Of a stretch of 39,437 nt of DNA, positions 18,024 to 27,399 are shown in pieces. This stretch comes from Rhodocyclaceae bacterium (GTDB lineage Bacteria; Pseudomonadota; Gammaproteobacteria; Burkholderiales; Rhodocyclaceae). Below the pieces are notes generated by a model. It did not search any database and had not been told where the DNA came from. It was given only the letters and a program-made list of their open reading frames with translations. The position numbers and the translations under genes are program-made. The stretch spans positions 1 to 39,437 of the forward strand of contig JAOADW010000006.1 in the NCBI GenBank assembly GCA_026417115.1. Reading direction: 5' to 3'. Each line of letters opens with the position of its first letter. Position 1 is the stretch's first letter.

Positions 18024-18233
18024 ATGAATCGTCGACCACTTTCTTTGATCGAAATCCTTCAGCCCACGATCCTCCCCCCGACCCCAGAACGCGCACGCGT
18101 CACGCGCACGATCGTGCAACCCGAAATCGACGCTTTCGAAGAAATGGAAGCAGCCTTGGCGAAGGCCAAAACGGCACAGCCGCCGCGCCAGAAAGGCACC
18201 AAAATCGGCAAGGACGAACTCGCAGCGGCGTAA
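18024..18233 (+). CDS. Small hypothetical protein (69 aa)
   Basis: The ORF begins MNRRPLSLIEILQPTILPPTPE, has an acidic helix-like centre (EIDAFEEMEAALAKAKTA) and ends in a basic then Ala-rich tail (KGTKIGKDELAAA). The frame is open upstream, but the ATG at 18024 is the first start with plausible protein-like composition; the ribosome-binding site is poor (GAAAGA). No membrane segment or known domain is seen. It stands alone between two minus-strand genes. It could be a small real gene or chance; conservation would decide. Confidence 0.45.
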   Translation: MNRRPLSLIEILQPTILPPTPERARVTRTIVQPEIDAFEEMEAALAKAKTAQPPRQKGTKIGKDELAAA

Positions 18234-18340
18234 GAGGAAAACCAACCGGCCTAAGCACGCTTTCGACCCGCACTTGGCCGCGACCGCGGGTTTCCTTCCT
18301 CCGCTTCGAGGTAGGCGCACCCCTCGAGTCGCGCAATGCG

Positions 18341-18775
18341 CTAACCTTTACCGTCGGGGCAAGGCGCCGCATGAGGAGGGGGCACCTCGCGTTTGCTGCC
18401 GTCAGGATTTAGGCACACGTAGGTCAGCGTTGCCTCGGTCACCTTGACCACCACGGGGTTTTCGGGATTACGCTCGGCATAGACCTCGACCTCGACGGTG
18501 ATCGAGGTGCGCCCCACCCTGACGATGCGGGCATAGAAGCTGACGAGATCGCCGACCGAGATCGGCTGCTTGAAGACGAAAGAATTGACCGCCACGGTAG
18601 CAATCCGGCCTTGCGCCCGCCGCATGGCCGGGATGGCGCCTGCAATGTCTACATGCGCCATCACCCATCCGCCGAAAATGTCGCCCGCTGCATTGACGTC
18701 GGCCGGCATCGGCATGACGCGCAACACCGGCTCCTCAGCAGGAAGCTTGACGGATGGCAAGCGGGCTTTTTCCAT
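18341..18775 (-). CDS. Acyl-CoA thioesterase, YciA/hotdog family
   Basis: A 144-residue single hotdog-fold thioesterase that hydrolyses acyl-CoA esters. The hallmark is DVNAAGDIFGGWVMAHVDIAG (residues 26-46): N-x-x-G-D-x-F-G-G-W, with Asp43 in the long helix. It is followed by VNSFVFKQPISVGDLV and a VEVEVYAERNPE strand, as in YciA. The length is usual (about 130-150). It is divergent from the Atm1-type exporter, with about 38 bp between the starts. The substrate range cannot be told from sequence. Confidence 0.9.
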   Translation of the reverse strand: MEKARLPSVKLPAEEPVLRVMPMPADVNAAGDIFGGWVMAHVDIAGAIPAMRRAQGRIATVAVNSFVFKQPISVGDLVSFYARIVRVGRTSITVEVEVYAERNPENPVVVKVTEATLTYVCLNPDGSKREVPPPHAAPCPDGKG

Positions 18776-18813
18776 GAGCCGAGATGATAGCCGAGAAAAG
18801 CTAAAATCGCCCC

Positions 18814-20628
18814 ATGCGTCGTGACCTCACCCTGCCTGCCCCCGCACCGCCGCTAGCCGAACGGCACGATTGGCAAACCATCAAGACGCTTTTCCCTTAC
18901 CTTTGGCGCTGGCGCGGGCGCGTGTTGCTCGCGCTCTTTTGTCTGATCGCCGCCAAGCTCGCCAATGTCGCCGTTCCGCTCGTCTTCAAAGACATCATCG
19001 ACGGCCTCACTCTCGAACGGCAAGCTTTGGCCGCCCCCGCGCTGTTGATTGCCGTCTATGGGGTGCTGCGTTTCTCCGTCGCACTCTTCACCGAACTCCG
19101 CGAACTCTTGTTCTCACGCGTCACCCAGCGTGCGGTGCGCACCATCTCGTTGCAGGTCTTCGAGCATTTGCACAGCCTGTCTTTGCGCTTCCACCTAGAG
19201 CGGCAAACCGGCGGACTTACACGGGACATCGAACGCGGCACACGGGCGATCGGCACCCTGATCAGCTACACCCTTTACTCGGTCCTGCCCACGCTGGTTG
19301 AAGTCGGGCTCGTCCTCGGCATCCTCGCGAGCCGCTATGAACCATTCTTTGCGCTCACCGCGCTATTGACTCTCGTCGCTTACGTGATCTTTACGATCAT
19401 CGTCTCAAACTGGCGCGTGCACCTGCGCCGCGCCGTCAATGAACTCGACTCGGCCGCCAACACGCGCGCCATCGATAGCCTCTTGAATTACGAGACCGTC
19501 AAGTATTTCAACAATGAGGCCTGGGAAAAGGAGCGTTACGACCAGCAGCTTCGCCGATGGGAGGATGCGCAGATCAAGAGCCAGATCTCGCTTTCCCTGC
19601 TCAACCTCGGCCAGGCCGGCATCATCGCCGTCGGCGTCGCGCTCATGATGTGGCGCGCGGCCGTCGGCGTGGCGAATGGTACGATGACCGTCGGCGATAT
19701 CGTGCTCGTCAACGCTTTTCTGATCCAACTCTACATCCCATTGAATTTCCTCGGCGTGCTCTATCGCGAAATCCGCCAGGCGCTCACCGATCTCGAGCGT
19801 ATGTTCCTCCTGCTCAACGTACATCGTGAAGTCGAAGACGCGCCTGATGCCATCGAGCTGCCGCCCGGCCCGGCGGAAGTGCAGTTTGAACACGTCAGCT
19901 TCGCCTATGAAGCGCGCCGGCCCATCCTGCACGACGTCAGCTTCGTCATTCCTGCCGGCAAGACGGTCGCCGTCGTCGGACACAGCGGCTCAGGGAAGAG
20001 CACGTTGGCAAGACTTTTGTTTCGCTTTTACGACGTCAGCGCCGGCGCCATCCTCATCAATGGACATGACATCCGGCACATCAAACAAGACAGCTTGCGC
20101 CGTTCGATCGGCATCGTGCCCCAAGACACCGTCCTATTCAACGACACGCTTGCCTACAACATCCAATATGGCCGTCCTACGGCCAGCCGCACCGAAGTCG
20201 AAGCGGCCGCGAAGGCAGCGCATCTAGCGGATTTCGTCGCCAGACTTCCCGATGGCTTCGAGACGCGCGTCGGCGAACGCGGCCTCAAGCTTTCGGGAGG
20301 AGAAAAGCAACGCGTGGCGATCGCGCGAGCGCTGCTCAAGAACCCCCCGATCATGATCTTCGACGAAGCCACCTCGGCGCTGGACACCAAGACCGAAAAG
20401 GCCATCCAAGCAGAGCTCGAGGCCGCAGCCGCCGGCCGGACCACTCTGATCATCGCGCATCGTCTTTCGACGATCATGAACGCCGATGAAATCCTCGTGC
20501 TCGATCAAGGCCGCATCGTCGAGCGCGGCACGCATCGCGAACTCCTCGACAAAGGCGGCCTTTACGCCCAAATGTGGGCGCTGCAGCAACGGGAAGACGA
20601 ACAGAATTCATTCGCCGGCGTATATTAA
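18814..20628 (+). CDS. ABC transporter, ATM1/ABCB7-type exporter (fused permease and ATPase)
   Basis: A 604-residue half-transporter that works as a homodimer in the inner membrane. Six transmembrane helices lie in about residues 35-315. The stretch TRAIDSLLNYETVKYFNNE (217-235) is diagnostic of the Atm1/HMT1 branch. The ATPase domain has Walker A GHSGSGKST (389-397), Q-loop VPQDTV, signature LSGGEKQR (493-500), Walker B IMIFDEATSALD (513-524) and the H-loop IIAHRLST. Related proteins export glutathione-conjugated metals or iron-sulfur precursors; the actual substrate here is not known. gltI follows after 32 bp. Confidence 0.93.
   Translation: MRRDLTLPAPAPPLAERHDWQTIKTLFPYLWRWRGRVLLALFCLIAAKLANVAVPLVFKDIIDGLTLERQALAAPALLIAVYGVLRFSVALFTELRELLFSRVTQRAVRTISLQVFEHLHSLSLRFHLERQTGGLTRDIERGTRAIGTLISYTLYSVLPTLVEVGLVLGILASRYEPFFALTALLTLVAYVIFTIIVSNWRVHLRRAVNELDSAANTRAIDSLLNYETVKYFNNEAWEKERYDQQLRRWEDAQIKSQISLSLLNLGQAGIIAVGVALMMWRAAVGVANGTMTVGDIVLVNAFLIQLYIPLNFLGVLYREIRQALTDLERMFLLLNVHREVEDAPDAIELPPGPAEVQFEHVSFAYEARRPILHDVSFVIPAGKTVAVVGHSGSGKSTLARLLFRFYDVSAGAILINGHDIRHIKQDSLRRSIGIVPQDTVLFNDTLAYNIQYGRPTASRTEVEAAAKAAHLADFVARLPDGFETRVGERGLKLSGGEKQRVAIARALLKNPPIMIFDEATSALDTKTEKAIQAELEAAAAGRTTLIIAHRLSTIMNADEILVLDQGRIVERGTHRELLDKGGLYAQMWALQQREDEQNSFAGVY
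20598..20626 (+). promoter_or_regulatory. Candidate promoter for gltIJKL
   Basis: TATATT (20621-20626) matches the -10 consensus in five of six positions and overlaps the stop codon of the ABC exporter. CGAACA, 17 bp upstream, is a weak -35 (3/6). It would start transcription about 30 bases before the gltI ATG. The alternative is read-through from the exporter gene. Confidence 0.3.
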
Positions 20629-20660
20629 GTTTTCTTCAACCCGGAGAGATGGAGACTGAC

Positions 20661-21560
20661 ATGAAAAAAACCTGGATCCTCGTTGCGTCTTTCCTTGCCG
20701 GCATTCTGACGAGCCCACTGCAGGCCAGCACGCTGGATAAGATCAAGAACACCGCCAGCGTCACCATGGGCGTGCGGGAATCCTCGGGAGGACTTTCGTT
20801 CGCGATGGGCGATGGCAAATACGGCGGCTTCCATGTCGAACTCTGCGAACGCGTCTTACACGACATCCAAAAGCAACTGGGCTTGCCCAAACTTGAAATC
20901 AAATACCAGGTCGTCACGTCGCAAAACCGCATCCCCTTGGTGCAAAACGGCACCGTCGACATCGAATGTGGTTCCACCACCAACAATCTGGCACGGCAGA
21001 AAGACGTCGCTTTCGCAGTCACGACGTTCGTCGAGGAAGTCAGAATGGCGGTCAGAGCGGACTCAGGCATCACCTCGATCAACCAACTCAATGGTCGCAA
21101 CGTCGCCACGACCACCGGTACGACCTCGGTGCAACATCTGCGCAAGCACGAACGCGCCACCGGCATCGACTTCAAAGAAGTTTATGGCAAAGATCATGCC
21201 GATAGCTTCCTCCTACTCGCGACGGGACGGGCTGATGCCTTCGTAATGGATAGCCAAATCCTTGCCGGCAATATCGCTAAGGCGAAGAATCCTGCCGAAT
21301 TCAAGATCGTTGGCGAAGTTCTCTCGGTCGAGCCCATCGCCATCATGATGCGCAAAGACGACCCCGCCTTCAAAAAGGCGGTCGATGACAGCCTGAAGGC
21401 CATGATGAGATCCGGAGAAATCGCCAAGATCTACGACAAATGGTTTTTGCAGCCGATTCCTCCAGCCAACGTCGCCATTGGTTTGCCCGCCTCGGAGGCA
21501 ACCCGTGCGGCCTGGGCCAACCCCAACGACAAGCCGATGGAAGATTACGCGAAGAAATAA
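20661..21560 (+). CDS. gltI: Glutamate/aspartate ABC transporter, periplasmic binding protein
   Basis: A 299-residue solute-binding protein (family 3). The ATG at 20661 gives a clean signal peptide (MKKTWILVASFLAGILTSPLQA, cleavage after about residue 22) and follows GGAGA; an upstream frame reaching 20574 lies in the preceding gene. GltI-like signatures include QNGTVDIECGSTTNNLARQK, TTTGTTSVQHLRKH, GKDHADSFLLLATGRADAF and the C-terminal FLQPIPPANVAIGLP. It captures acidic amino acids for the GltJK/GltL membrane complex encoded directly downstream. Confidence 0.94.
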   Translation: MKKTWILVASFLAGILTSPLQASTLDKIKNTASVTMGVRESSGGLSFAMGDGKYGGFHVELCERVLHDIQKQLGLPKLEIKYQVVTSQNRIPLVQNGTVDIECGSTTNNLARQKDVAFAVTTFVEEVRMAVRADSGITSINQLNGRNVATTTGTTSVQHLRKHERATGIDFKEVYGKDHADSFLLLATGRADAFVMDSQILAGNIAKAKNPAEFKIVGEVLSVEPIAIMMRKDDPAFKKAVDDSLKAMMRSGEIAKIYDKWFLQPIPPANVAIGLPASEATRAAWANPNDKPMEDYAKK

Positions 21561-21590
21561 CCCCCTTAGGCAGACAGTCCGCCCAACCCC

Positions 21591-22331
21591 ATGGACCTCG
21601 ACTGGCGTGTCTTTTGTCGCGATACGATCGATGGGGAATTCGTGCGTGGCTGTCTAGGCGATGCGGAACGCATCACCTACCTCGATTGGCTCCTTTCCGC
21701 CTGGGGATGGACGCTCTCGGTCGCAGCGCTCGCCTGGATAGTGGCGATCGCAGCCGGCGCCGTCGTGGGCGTCTTGCGCACCACACCCCATCGGCCCCTG
21801 GTGATTTTGGGCAATGCCTGGACCGAGCTCTTTCGCAACATCCCTGTCTTGGTCCAGGTCTTTCTGTGGTATCACGTCATCCCCGCGCTTTTTCCTCTCT
21901 TGCGCGCGATCCCCAGCTTTTTGCTTGTCGTCGTCGCCCTCGGCCTCTACACCTCGGCGCGCATTTCCGAGCAAGTCCGCGCCGGCATTCAAAGCATTCC
22001 GCAAGGCCAACGCCTCGCCGCCCTTGCGCTTGGCTTCACTTTGCCGCAGGTCTATCGTCACGTCCTGCTGCCCCAGGCATGGCGCATTGTGCTTCCCCCG
22101 CTCACGAGCGAATCGATGAATATCATCAAAAATTCATCGGTCGCCTTCGCGGTCAGCATTCCTGAGCTCACCCTCTTCGCGCTTCAGGCTCAAGAAGAAA
22201 CGGCACGCGGCATCGAGATATATCTCATAGTTACCGGTCTTTATTTCTTTTCTGCGCTTCTAGTCAATCGAATTCTTCACATTGTCGAGATGCGCCTGCG
22301 CATTCCTGGCCTGATCGTCGTAACGAAATGA
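21591..22331 (+). CDS. gltJ: Glutamate/aspartate ABC transporter permease GltJ
   Basis: A 246-residue inner-membrane permease of the HisM/polar amino acid type with about five membrane helices. The N-terminus MDLDWRVFCRDT and LFRNIPVLVQVFLWYHVIPALFP resemble GltJ. The cytoplasmic coupling loop (EAA motif) reads [22 protein letters not shown]. It pairs with GltK; both contact the ATPase GltL. Its stop overlaps the gltK start as ATGA, showing tight coupling. Confidence 0.94.
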   Translation: MDLDWRVFCRDTIDGEFVRGCLGDAERITYLDWLLSAWGWTLSVAALAWIVAIAAGAVVGVLRTTPHRPLVILGNAWTELFRNIPVLVQVFLWYHVIPALFPLLRAIPSFLLVVVALGLYTSARISEQVRAGIQSIPQGQRLAALALGFTLPQVYRHVLLPQAWRIVLPPLTSESMNIIKNSSVAFAVSIPELTLFALQAQEETARGIEIYLIVTGLYFFSALLVNRILHIVEMRLRIPGLIVVTK

Positions 22332-22999
22332 CCCTTGCCCTCGATTTTTCATTTTTGACGCTGGACGTACTTGCCCGTTACGTCATCAAGGGTCTCTTCT
22401 TTTCCATAGAGCTAACCCTCGTCGCCATGCTCGGCGGCATATTGCTGGGCACGGCGCTCGCTTTGATGCGACTTTCTGGCGTCATCTGGCTTTCCTGGCC
22501 GGCAGCGCTCTATGTCAACGCCATGCGCAGCATCCCTCTCGTGATGGTCATCTTGTGGTTTTTCCTTCTCATTCCCTTGCTCACCGGCAAGCCCCTCGGC
22601 GCCGAGCTCTCGGCGATGATCACCTTCACCTTGTTCGAGGCCGCCTATTATTCCGAAATCATGCGCGCCGGCATCCAAAGCATCCCCAAGGGCCAGATTT
22701 ACGCTAGCTACGCCCTTGGCATGAATTATGCGCAAACGCTGCGATACATCGTTCTGCCGCAGGCATTCCGGAACATGCTGCCGGTGCTGCTCACGCAAAC
22801 CATCATTCTTTTCCAAGACACTTCACTGGTTTATGCGATCGGCGCCTATGATCTGCTCAAAGGCTTCGAAGTTGTGGGCAAGAATTTCAACCGCCCCGTG
22901 GAGACTTACCTCGTCGCCGCGCTGATCTACTTCGTCATCAGCTATACACTTTCCCGCTACGTCCGGCGGCTGCAAACCCGCCTTGCCGTCATCCGCTAA
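22328..22999 (+). CDS. gltK: Glutamate/aspartate ABC transporter permease GltK
   Basis: A 223-residue permease, second half of the heterodimeric channel. The start [22 protein letters not shown] and the coupling loop [22 protein letters not shown] are typical. About five helices are visible; the end ([12 protein letters not shown]) is basic and cytoplasmic. It starts inside the gltJ stop and is followed by gltL after 8 bp. Confidence 0.94.
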   Translation: MTLALDFSFLTLDVLARYVIKGLFFSIELTLVAMLGGILLGTALALMRLSGVIWLSWPAALYVNAMRSIPLVMVILWFFLLIPLLTGKPLGAELSAMITFTLFEAAYYSEIMRAGIQSIPKGQIYASYALGMNYAQTLRYIVLPQAFRNMLPVLLTQTIILFQDTSLVYAIGAYDLLKGFEVVGKNFNRPVETYLVAALIYFVISYTLSRYVRRLQTRLAVIR

Positions 23000-23007
23000 A
23001 TCCCGCC

Positions 23008-23736
23008 ATGATCGAAATCGATCGCGTCAGCAAATGGTATGGTTCTTTCCAAGTGCTCTCCGATTGCAGCACGCATATCGGCAAAGGAGAGGTGGTCGTC
23101 GTCTGCGGGCCTTCCGGCTCTGGAAAATCCACGCTGATCAAGTGCGTCAATGCTCTCGAACCCTTTCAAAAAGGAGAGATTCGTGTCAATGGAATATCCG
23201 TTAGCGACCCCAAGACGAATCTCTCCCAATTACGCGCCCATGTCGGCATGGTCTTCCAACATTTTGAGTTGTTCCCCCATATGACCATCTGCGATAACCT
23301 CTGCATCGCCCAAGTCAAAGTCCTCGGCCGCTTGCGCGAAGAAGCGATGGAGCGGGGATTGCGGCTTCTTGACCGCGTGGGGCTGAAGGCGCACGCGCAT
23401 AAATACCCAGGCCAGTTGTCTGGAGGCCAACAACAGCGCGTGGCGATAGCCCGTGCGCTCGCCATGGATCCAATTTGCATGCTCTTCGACGAACCGACCT
23501 CGGCGCTCGACCCCGAAATGATCAATGAAGTGCTGGACGTCATGGTCGAGCTCGCCAGCGAAGGCATGACCATGATGGTCGTGACGCACGAGATGGGTTT
23601 CGCCCGTAAAGTCGCTCATCGCGTCATATTCATGGACCAAGGACGCATCGTCGAAGATACGCCCAAGGAGGCATTCTTCGCCATGCCTCGTTCAGAACGC
23701 GCCCAGGCTTTTCTGGCGAAGATCCTCAGCCACTAG
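23008..23736 (+). CDS. gltL: Glutamate/aspartate ABC transporter ATP-binding protein GltL
   Basis: A 242-residue ATPase driving the GltIJK importer. Walker A is GPSGSGKST (34-42), the Q-loop is [12 protein letters not shown] (82-93), the signature is LSGGQQQR (137-144), Walker B is CMLFDEP (157-163) followed by TSALDPE, and the H-loop His is in VVTHEMGFA. Length and motifs match the polar amino acid ATPase family. It is the last gene of the gltIJKL operon; no clear terminator is seen in the 168 bp that follow. Confidence 0.95.
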   Translation: MIEIDRVSKWYGSFQVLSDCSTHIGKGEVVVVCGPSGSGKSTLIKCVNALEPFQKGEIRVNGISVSDPKTNLSQLRAHVGMVFQHFELFPHMTICDNLCIAQVKVLGRLREEAMERGLRLLDRVGLKAHAHKYPGQLSGGQQQRVAIARALAMDPICMLFDEPTSALDPEMINEVLDVMVELASEGMTMMVVTHEMGFARKVAHRVIFMDQGRIVEDTPKEAFFAMPRSERAQAFLAKILSH

Positions 23737-23904
23737 ACAGGCCGAAGAAATGGCTGGGAGCCACGCGCAGGGTAAAGGGATTGGCTGATTGCCCGAAAGA
23801 CCGATGAGAATCGCACGCCTTGCACCGCTTGACGCTGCTTCCCGACGGCAGAGCCGGTTGAGTCGCCATTTTCCTGGGCAAAAAGGGCTCTTCCCCCTCT
23901 CGCC

Positions 23905-24714
23905 ATGATGGTCCATTTCGCCACTGCCGGTCTCGAGGCGCCTCTGTGGTTACCGCCACTCGCAGGCCTTTTGCTCGCATTCCTCTGCTCGATGGTCGGC
24001 ATCTCCGGCGCCTTCCTGCTGATGCCGTTTCAGCTTTCCGTGCTGGGTTTTGCCAGTCCTTCGGCATCGGCCACCAATCTCGTCTATAACCTCGTCTCGA
24101 TCCCTGGGGCCCTTTGGCGCTACCAACAAGAAGGCCGACTGTGGTGGACGCTCGCACTCTGGATCAGCATGGCAGGAGCCCCTGGCGTCTGGCTCGGCGC
24201 CTGGATTCGCACGCACTACCTGTTCGTGCGCGAAGATTTCGAGATCTTCGTCGCGTTCGTCTTGGGCTACTTGGGGCTGCGTCTTTTCTACGACATCCTC
24301 AAAACGCCCCAGACGGCGACAGGCGCGTCTAGCGAATTACCCGCGCGTGTCCCCCTTTCTCTGGCCGCATTCGCCGTAGGCGTCATTGGCGCGATCTACG
24401 GCATCGGCGGTGGCTCCTTCATGGTGCCTATCTTGGTCAGCTTTTTTCGCTTGCCCCTCGCCTCTGTCGCCGGCGCAACCTTGACCGCAACCTTCCTCAC
24501 TTCCCTCGTTGCCGTGGTCGGTTACGCCCTGCTCCCCGCTCCCCCTACGGTCGTCGCCACGCCTGATTGGGCATTGGGAGCACTCTTCGGCATCGGTGGC
24601 TTAGTCGGCGGCAATCTCGGCGCGCGGTGTCAGCGCTTCGTACCGCAAAGGCTGCTCAAGGGATTCCTCGCGCTGATCCTCTTAGGGCTCGCGCTGCGTT
24701 ACGTCCTCGTCTGA
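23905..24714 (+). CDS. Sulfite exporter TauE/SafE (TSUP) family permease
   Basis: A 269-residue inner-membrane protein with about eight helices. Both halves carry the family pattern: GLLLAFLCSMVGISGAFLLMP (N-terminal repeat) and GVIGAIYGIGGGSFMVPIL (C-terminal repeat). The long loop around 125-150 separates the halves. Members move sulfite, sulfoacetate, sulfolactate or other small organosulfur anions; the substrate here is unknown. The ATG at 23905 is followed at once by a second ATG at 23908. It stands alone, convergent with rplQ. Confidence 0.88.
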   Translation: MMVHFATAGLEAPLWLPPLAGLLLAFLCSMVGISGAFLLMPFQLSVLGFASPSASATNLVYNLVSIPGALWRYQQEGRLWWTLALWISMAGAPGVWLGAWIRTHYLFVREDFEIFVAFVLGYLGLRLFYDILKTPQTATGASSELPARVPLSLAAFAVGVIGAIYGIGGGSFMVPILVSFFRLPLASVAGATLTATFLTSLVAVVGYALLPAPPTVVATPDWALGALFGIGGLVGGNLGARCQRFVPQRLLKGFLALILLGLALRYVLV

Positions 24715-24735
24715 CCGCTCGCACCCTCTTCAGGG

Positions 24736-24765
24736 CGAAAATTCGAGCCCCCTCTCCGAGAGGGC
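24736..24765 (-). terminator. Probable terminator of the alpha operon, possibly bidirectional
   Basis: A 6 bp stem (CCCTCT 24750-24755 with AGAGGG 24759-24764, loop 3) lies 8 bases after the rplQ stop on the minus strand and is followed by GGCTCGAATTTT. The T tract is short and set off by six bases, so the call is tentative. It lies between two convergent genes. Confidence 0.45.
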
Positions 24766-24772
24766 GATGTGC

Positions 24773-25168
24773 TTACTGGCTCGCCTGCGCTTCAGCTGGC
24801 TCGGCAACCTCGGGACGATCGAGCAGCTCGACATAGGCCATCGGCGCATTGTCGCCCTGACGGAAGCCCATCTTCAAAATCCGTAGATAACCGCCGGGAC
24901 GATGCGCGTAGCGCGGACCAAGCTCATTGAAGAGCTTGACCACCATCTCGCGATTGCGCAAGCGGTCGAAGGCCAAGCGGCGATTGGCCAGCGATGGCTT
25001 TTTACCCAAGGTGATCAGAGGTTCGACCACACGTCTGAGCTCCTTTGCCTTGGGCAGGGTAGTTTTAATCGCCTCATGGCGAAGCAACGCAACCGCCAGA
25101 TTGCGCAGCATGGCCTGACGGTGCGATGAAGTGCGGTTGAGTTTGCGATATCCGTTGCGATGTCTCAT
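24773..25168 (-). CDS. rplQ: 50S ribosomal protein L17 (bL17)
   Basis: A 131-residue protein near the polypeptide exit tunnel. The start [20 protein letters not shown] is diagnostic, and a longer frame to 25300 would only add non-homologous residues. The core ends near RPEVAE with a short acidic/Ala tail (PAEAQASQ). It is the last gene of the alpha operon (rpsM-rpsK-rpsD-rpoA-rplQ), about 130 bp after rpoA. Confidence 0.98.
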   Translation of the reverse strand: MRHRNGYRKLNRTSSHRQAMLRNLAVALLRHEAIKTTLPKAKELRRVVEPLITLGKKPSLANRRLAFDRLRNREMVVKLFNELGPRYAHRPGGYLRILKMGFRQGDNAPMAYVELLDRPEVAEPAEAQASQ

Positions 25169-25296
25169 GATGTCAGCCTCGCTTGTTCTACGGCCACTGC
25201 CTGCAGGCCGGTGGCCGGTTGATCGTTCTCGTGTCGTGTGCGAAGTTCGGCTGCCTCCGCGAGAAGGGTGTAGCGCCGCTGCTTCCTGATGCGGCC

Positions 25297-26283
25297 TCAA
25301 CCCATCTTCTCGAGCCCCGGAGGCGGCCAGTTTTCCAGTTTCATGCCCAAAGACAACCCGCGAGACGCCAAGACCTCTTTGATTTCATTGAGAGACTTTC
25401 TCCCGAGATTGGGCGTCTTCAGGAGTTCGGCCTCGGTCCGCTGGATCAGATCGCCGATGTAGTATATGTTTTCCGCTTTCAAGCAATTCGCCGAGCGCAC
25501 GGTGAGCTCGAGATCATCCACCGGCCGCAACAAGATCGGATCCACGGTCGCCTGCTTCGGCGTCTCGACGACGGCAGGTGTTCCTTCGAGGTCTGCGAAC
25601 ACCGACAATTGATCCATCAGGATGCCAGCCGCATGGCGAATCGCCTCTTCGGGATCGATCGCGCCGTTCGTCTCGATGTCGATGATCAGTTTGTCCAAAT
25701 CGGTGCGCTGCTCGACACGAGCCGCCTCGACCTGATAGCTGACGCGACGAATCGGGCTGAAAGAGGCGTCGATCATGATGCGTCCGATCATCTTGCTGTC
25801 CTTGCTCGAACGCACGTTGGCAGGCACATAACCACGTCCCTGCTCGACCTTGATCTGCATGTCGAGCTTTCCGCCTGGCGCCAGATGCGCGATCACATGG
25901 TTCGGATTGATGATCTCCACGTCATGAGTCGTTTGGATATCGCCGGCGGTGACGGCGAGTTCGCTTTCACCTGCCTTCTTGGACAAGGTCAGCATGACCT
26001 CGCCCCGATGGTGAAGGCGCATGACCACGCCCTTCAAGTTCAAAATGATATCGACGACGTCCTCGCGCACACCTTCGATCGTCGAATACTCGTGCAACAC
26101 GCCATCGATGATGACTTCGGTAGGCGCGGCGCCCGGCATGGACGACAGCAAAATGCGCCTCAACGCGTTTCCGAGCGTGTGGCCAAAGCCACGCTCGAAG
26201 GGTTCCATAACGATGCGTGCGTGGACCGGCGACAACTCTTGCACATCGATGATGCGGGGTTTGAGCAGCGCTAGACTGTGCAT
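25297..26283 (-). CDS. rpoA: DNA-directed RNA polymerase subunit alpha
   Basis: A 328-residue subunit whose dimer nucleates RNA polymerase assembly. The N-terminal domain (about 1-235) contains [22 protein letters not shown]. The C-terminal domain (about 250-328) contains [25 protein letters not shown] and [19 protein letters not shown], which bind UP-element DNA and activators; the end [10 protein letters not shown] is standard. A strong intrinsic terminator lies just upstream, between rpsD and this gene, so its mRNA level should depend on read-through. AAGGAATCAAG precedes the ATG. Confidence 0.99.
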   Translation of the reverse strand: MHSLALLKPRIIDVQELSPVHARIVMEPFERGFGHTLGNALRRILLSSMPGAAPTEVIIDGVLHEYSTIEGVREDVVDIILNLKGVVMRLHHRGEVMLTLSKKAGESELAVTAGDIQTTHDVEIINPNHVIAHLAPGGKLDMQIKVEQGRGYVPANVRSSKDSKMIGRIMIDASFSPIRRVSYQVEAARVEQRTDLDKLIIDIETNGAIDPEEAIRHAAGILMDQLSVFADLEGTPAVVETPKQATVDPILLRPVDDLELTVRSANCLKAENIYYIGDLIQRTEAELLKTPNLGRKSLNEIKEVLASRGLSLGMKLENWPPPGLEKMG

Positions 26284-26297
26284 CTTGATTCCTTGTC

Positions 26298-26333
26298 AAA
26301 AAATAACCGCCCGCAGCCCTCTCGCTGCGGGCG
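26298..26333 (-). terminator. Strong intrinsic terminator/attenuator between rpsD and rpoA
   Basis: Read on the minus strand, a perfect 10 bp GC-rich stem CGCCCGCAGC/GCTGCGGGCG (26333-26324 with 26317-26308, loop 6) is followed by GTTATTTTTTG. It begins about a dozen bases after the rpsD stop and ends about 15 bases before the rpoA ATG. No promoter can fit between it and rpoA, so rpoA and rplQ must be made by read-through or from a promoter within rpsD. Confidence 0.85.
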
Positions 26334-26345
26334 CGTGGCTATGCA

Positions 26346-26975
26346 TTAGCGAGAGTACAACTCGACGACCAGACCTTCCTTGAGGGTCGGCGGCAGTTCG
26401 TCACGCGCCGGATAGGATTTGAACACGCCTTTGCCAGCTTTGACGTCCATTTCGATCCAGCTCGGGAACCCACGCGATTCGGCCGCTTCCATGGCAGCCT
26501 TCACGCGAAGTTGGGCGCGGGCCGCCTCGGTCAGCTCGACGACATCGCCCGGCCGCACCTGGTAAGAAGGAATGTTGACGCGCTTGCCATTGACGAGCAC
26601 GCCATTGTGCCGCACGATCTGCCGCGCCTCGGCACGCGAGGCACCGAAGCCCATGCGATAAGCCACGGCATCGAGGCGGCTTTCGAGCAATTGCAAGAGG
26701 TTTTCGCCCGTCTGTCCTTTGCGACGGTCCGCCTCGGCGAAAATCTTGCGGAACTGCCGCTCGAGCACACCATAAAGCCGGCGAATCTTCTGTTTCTCCC
26801 GCAGCTGCTGGCCATAACCAGAGAGGCGTTGTCCAGACTTCTGCCCATGCTGCCCAGGCGCATAGGAGCGCCGCTCGAGCGCGCATTTGTCGGTATAGCA
26901 TTTCTCGCCTTTCAGGAAGAGCTTTTCACCCTCCCGACGGCATTGACGGCATTTCGGATCGAGGTTACGTGCCAC
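26346..26975 (-). CDS. rpsD: 30S ribosomal protein S4 (uS4)
   Basis: A 209-residue primary 16S rRNA-binding protein. The N-terminus [20 protein letters not shown] carries Cys9, Cys12, Cys26 and Cys31, the zinc-binding form. The S4 RNA-binding domain (about 95-160) includes [14 protein letters not shown] and [20 protein letters not shown]. In E. coli, S4 represses its own operon by binding a pseudoknot in the rpsM leader and also acts as an antiterminator. The gene ends right at the terminator before rpoA. Confidence 0.99.
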   Translation of the reverse strand: MARNLDPKCRQCRREGEKLFLKGEKCYTDKCALERRSYAPGQHGQKSGQRLSGYGQQLREKQKIRRLYGVLERQFRKIFAEADRRKGQTGENLLQLLESRLDAVAYRMGFGASRAEARQIVRHNGVLVNGKRVNIPSYQVRPGDVVELTEAARAQLRVKAAMEAAESRGFPSWIEMDVKAGKGVFKSYPARDELPPTLKEGLVVELYSR

Positions 26976-26996
26976 GTTTGCTCACTCCTCTCGCGC

Positions 26997-27386
26997 TTAC
27001 ACGCGTCGACGTTTCGGCGGACGACACCCATTGTGCGGGATCGGGGTCACATCCTGAATACTGGTGATCTTGATGCCCAAGGCATTGAGCGCGCGCACTG
27101 CAGACTCGCGCCCCGGTCCGGGCCCTTTGATGCGCACTTCGAGATTTTTGATGCCACATTCTTGCGCGGCCTTGCCGGCTGTCTCGGCGGCGACTTGCGC
27201 GGCAAAAGGCGTCGATTTGCGCGACCCCTTGAAGCCCGCGGCGCCCGAAGTCGCCCAGGCCAGGGTGTTGCCTTGGCGGTCCGTGATCGTGATGATCGTG
27301 TTGTTGAACGAGGCATGCACGTGAGCAATGCCATCGGCAACGTTCTTTTTGACCTTTTTGCGTACCTTGGTGGTGGTTTTAGCCAT
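26997..27386 (-). CDS. rpsK: 30S ribosomal protein S11 (uS11)
   Basis: A 129-residue platform protein near the mRNA exit. It has a basic N-terminal extension ([13 protein letters not shown]), the core [19 protein letters not shown] and [20 protein letters not shown], and the C-terminal [18 protein letters not shown], all invariant in bacteria. It lies 13 bp behind rpsM and 21 bp ahead of rpsD in the alpha operon. Confidence 0.99.
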   Translation of the reverse strand: MAKTTTKVRKKVKKNVADGIAHVHASFNNTIITITDRQGNTLAWATSGAAGFKGSRKSTPFAAQVAAETAGKAAQECGIKNLEVRIKGPGPGRESAVRALNALGIKITSIQDVTPIPHNGCRPPKRRRV

Positions 27387-27399
27387 CTGCCTTTCCTAA

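Noticed and set aside
18264..18300. Hairpin CCGC-GACC-GCGG with T/C-rich tail after the 69-codon ORF
   Set aside because: The stem has only 4 bp and the tail (GTTTCCTTCC) is interrupted by Cs; too weak to call a terminator.
23726..24157. Minus-strand ORF in the gltL-permease gap with a CKACDSH segment
   Set aside because: The CxxC resembles a cytochrome or zinc motif, but CxxCH is not formed, most of the frame is antisense to the permease gene, and no start or family is recognisable. A homology search of the last 40 residues could reopen it as a gene remnant.
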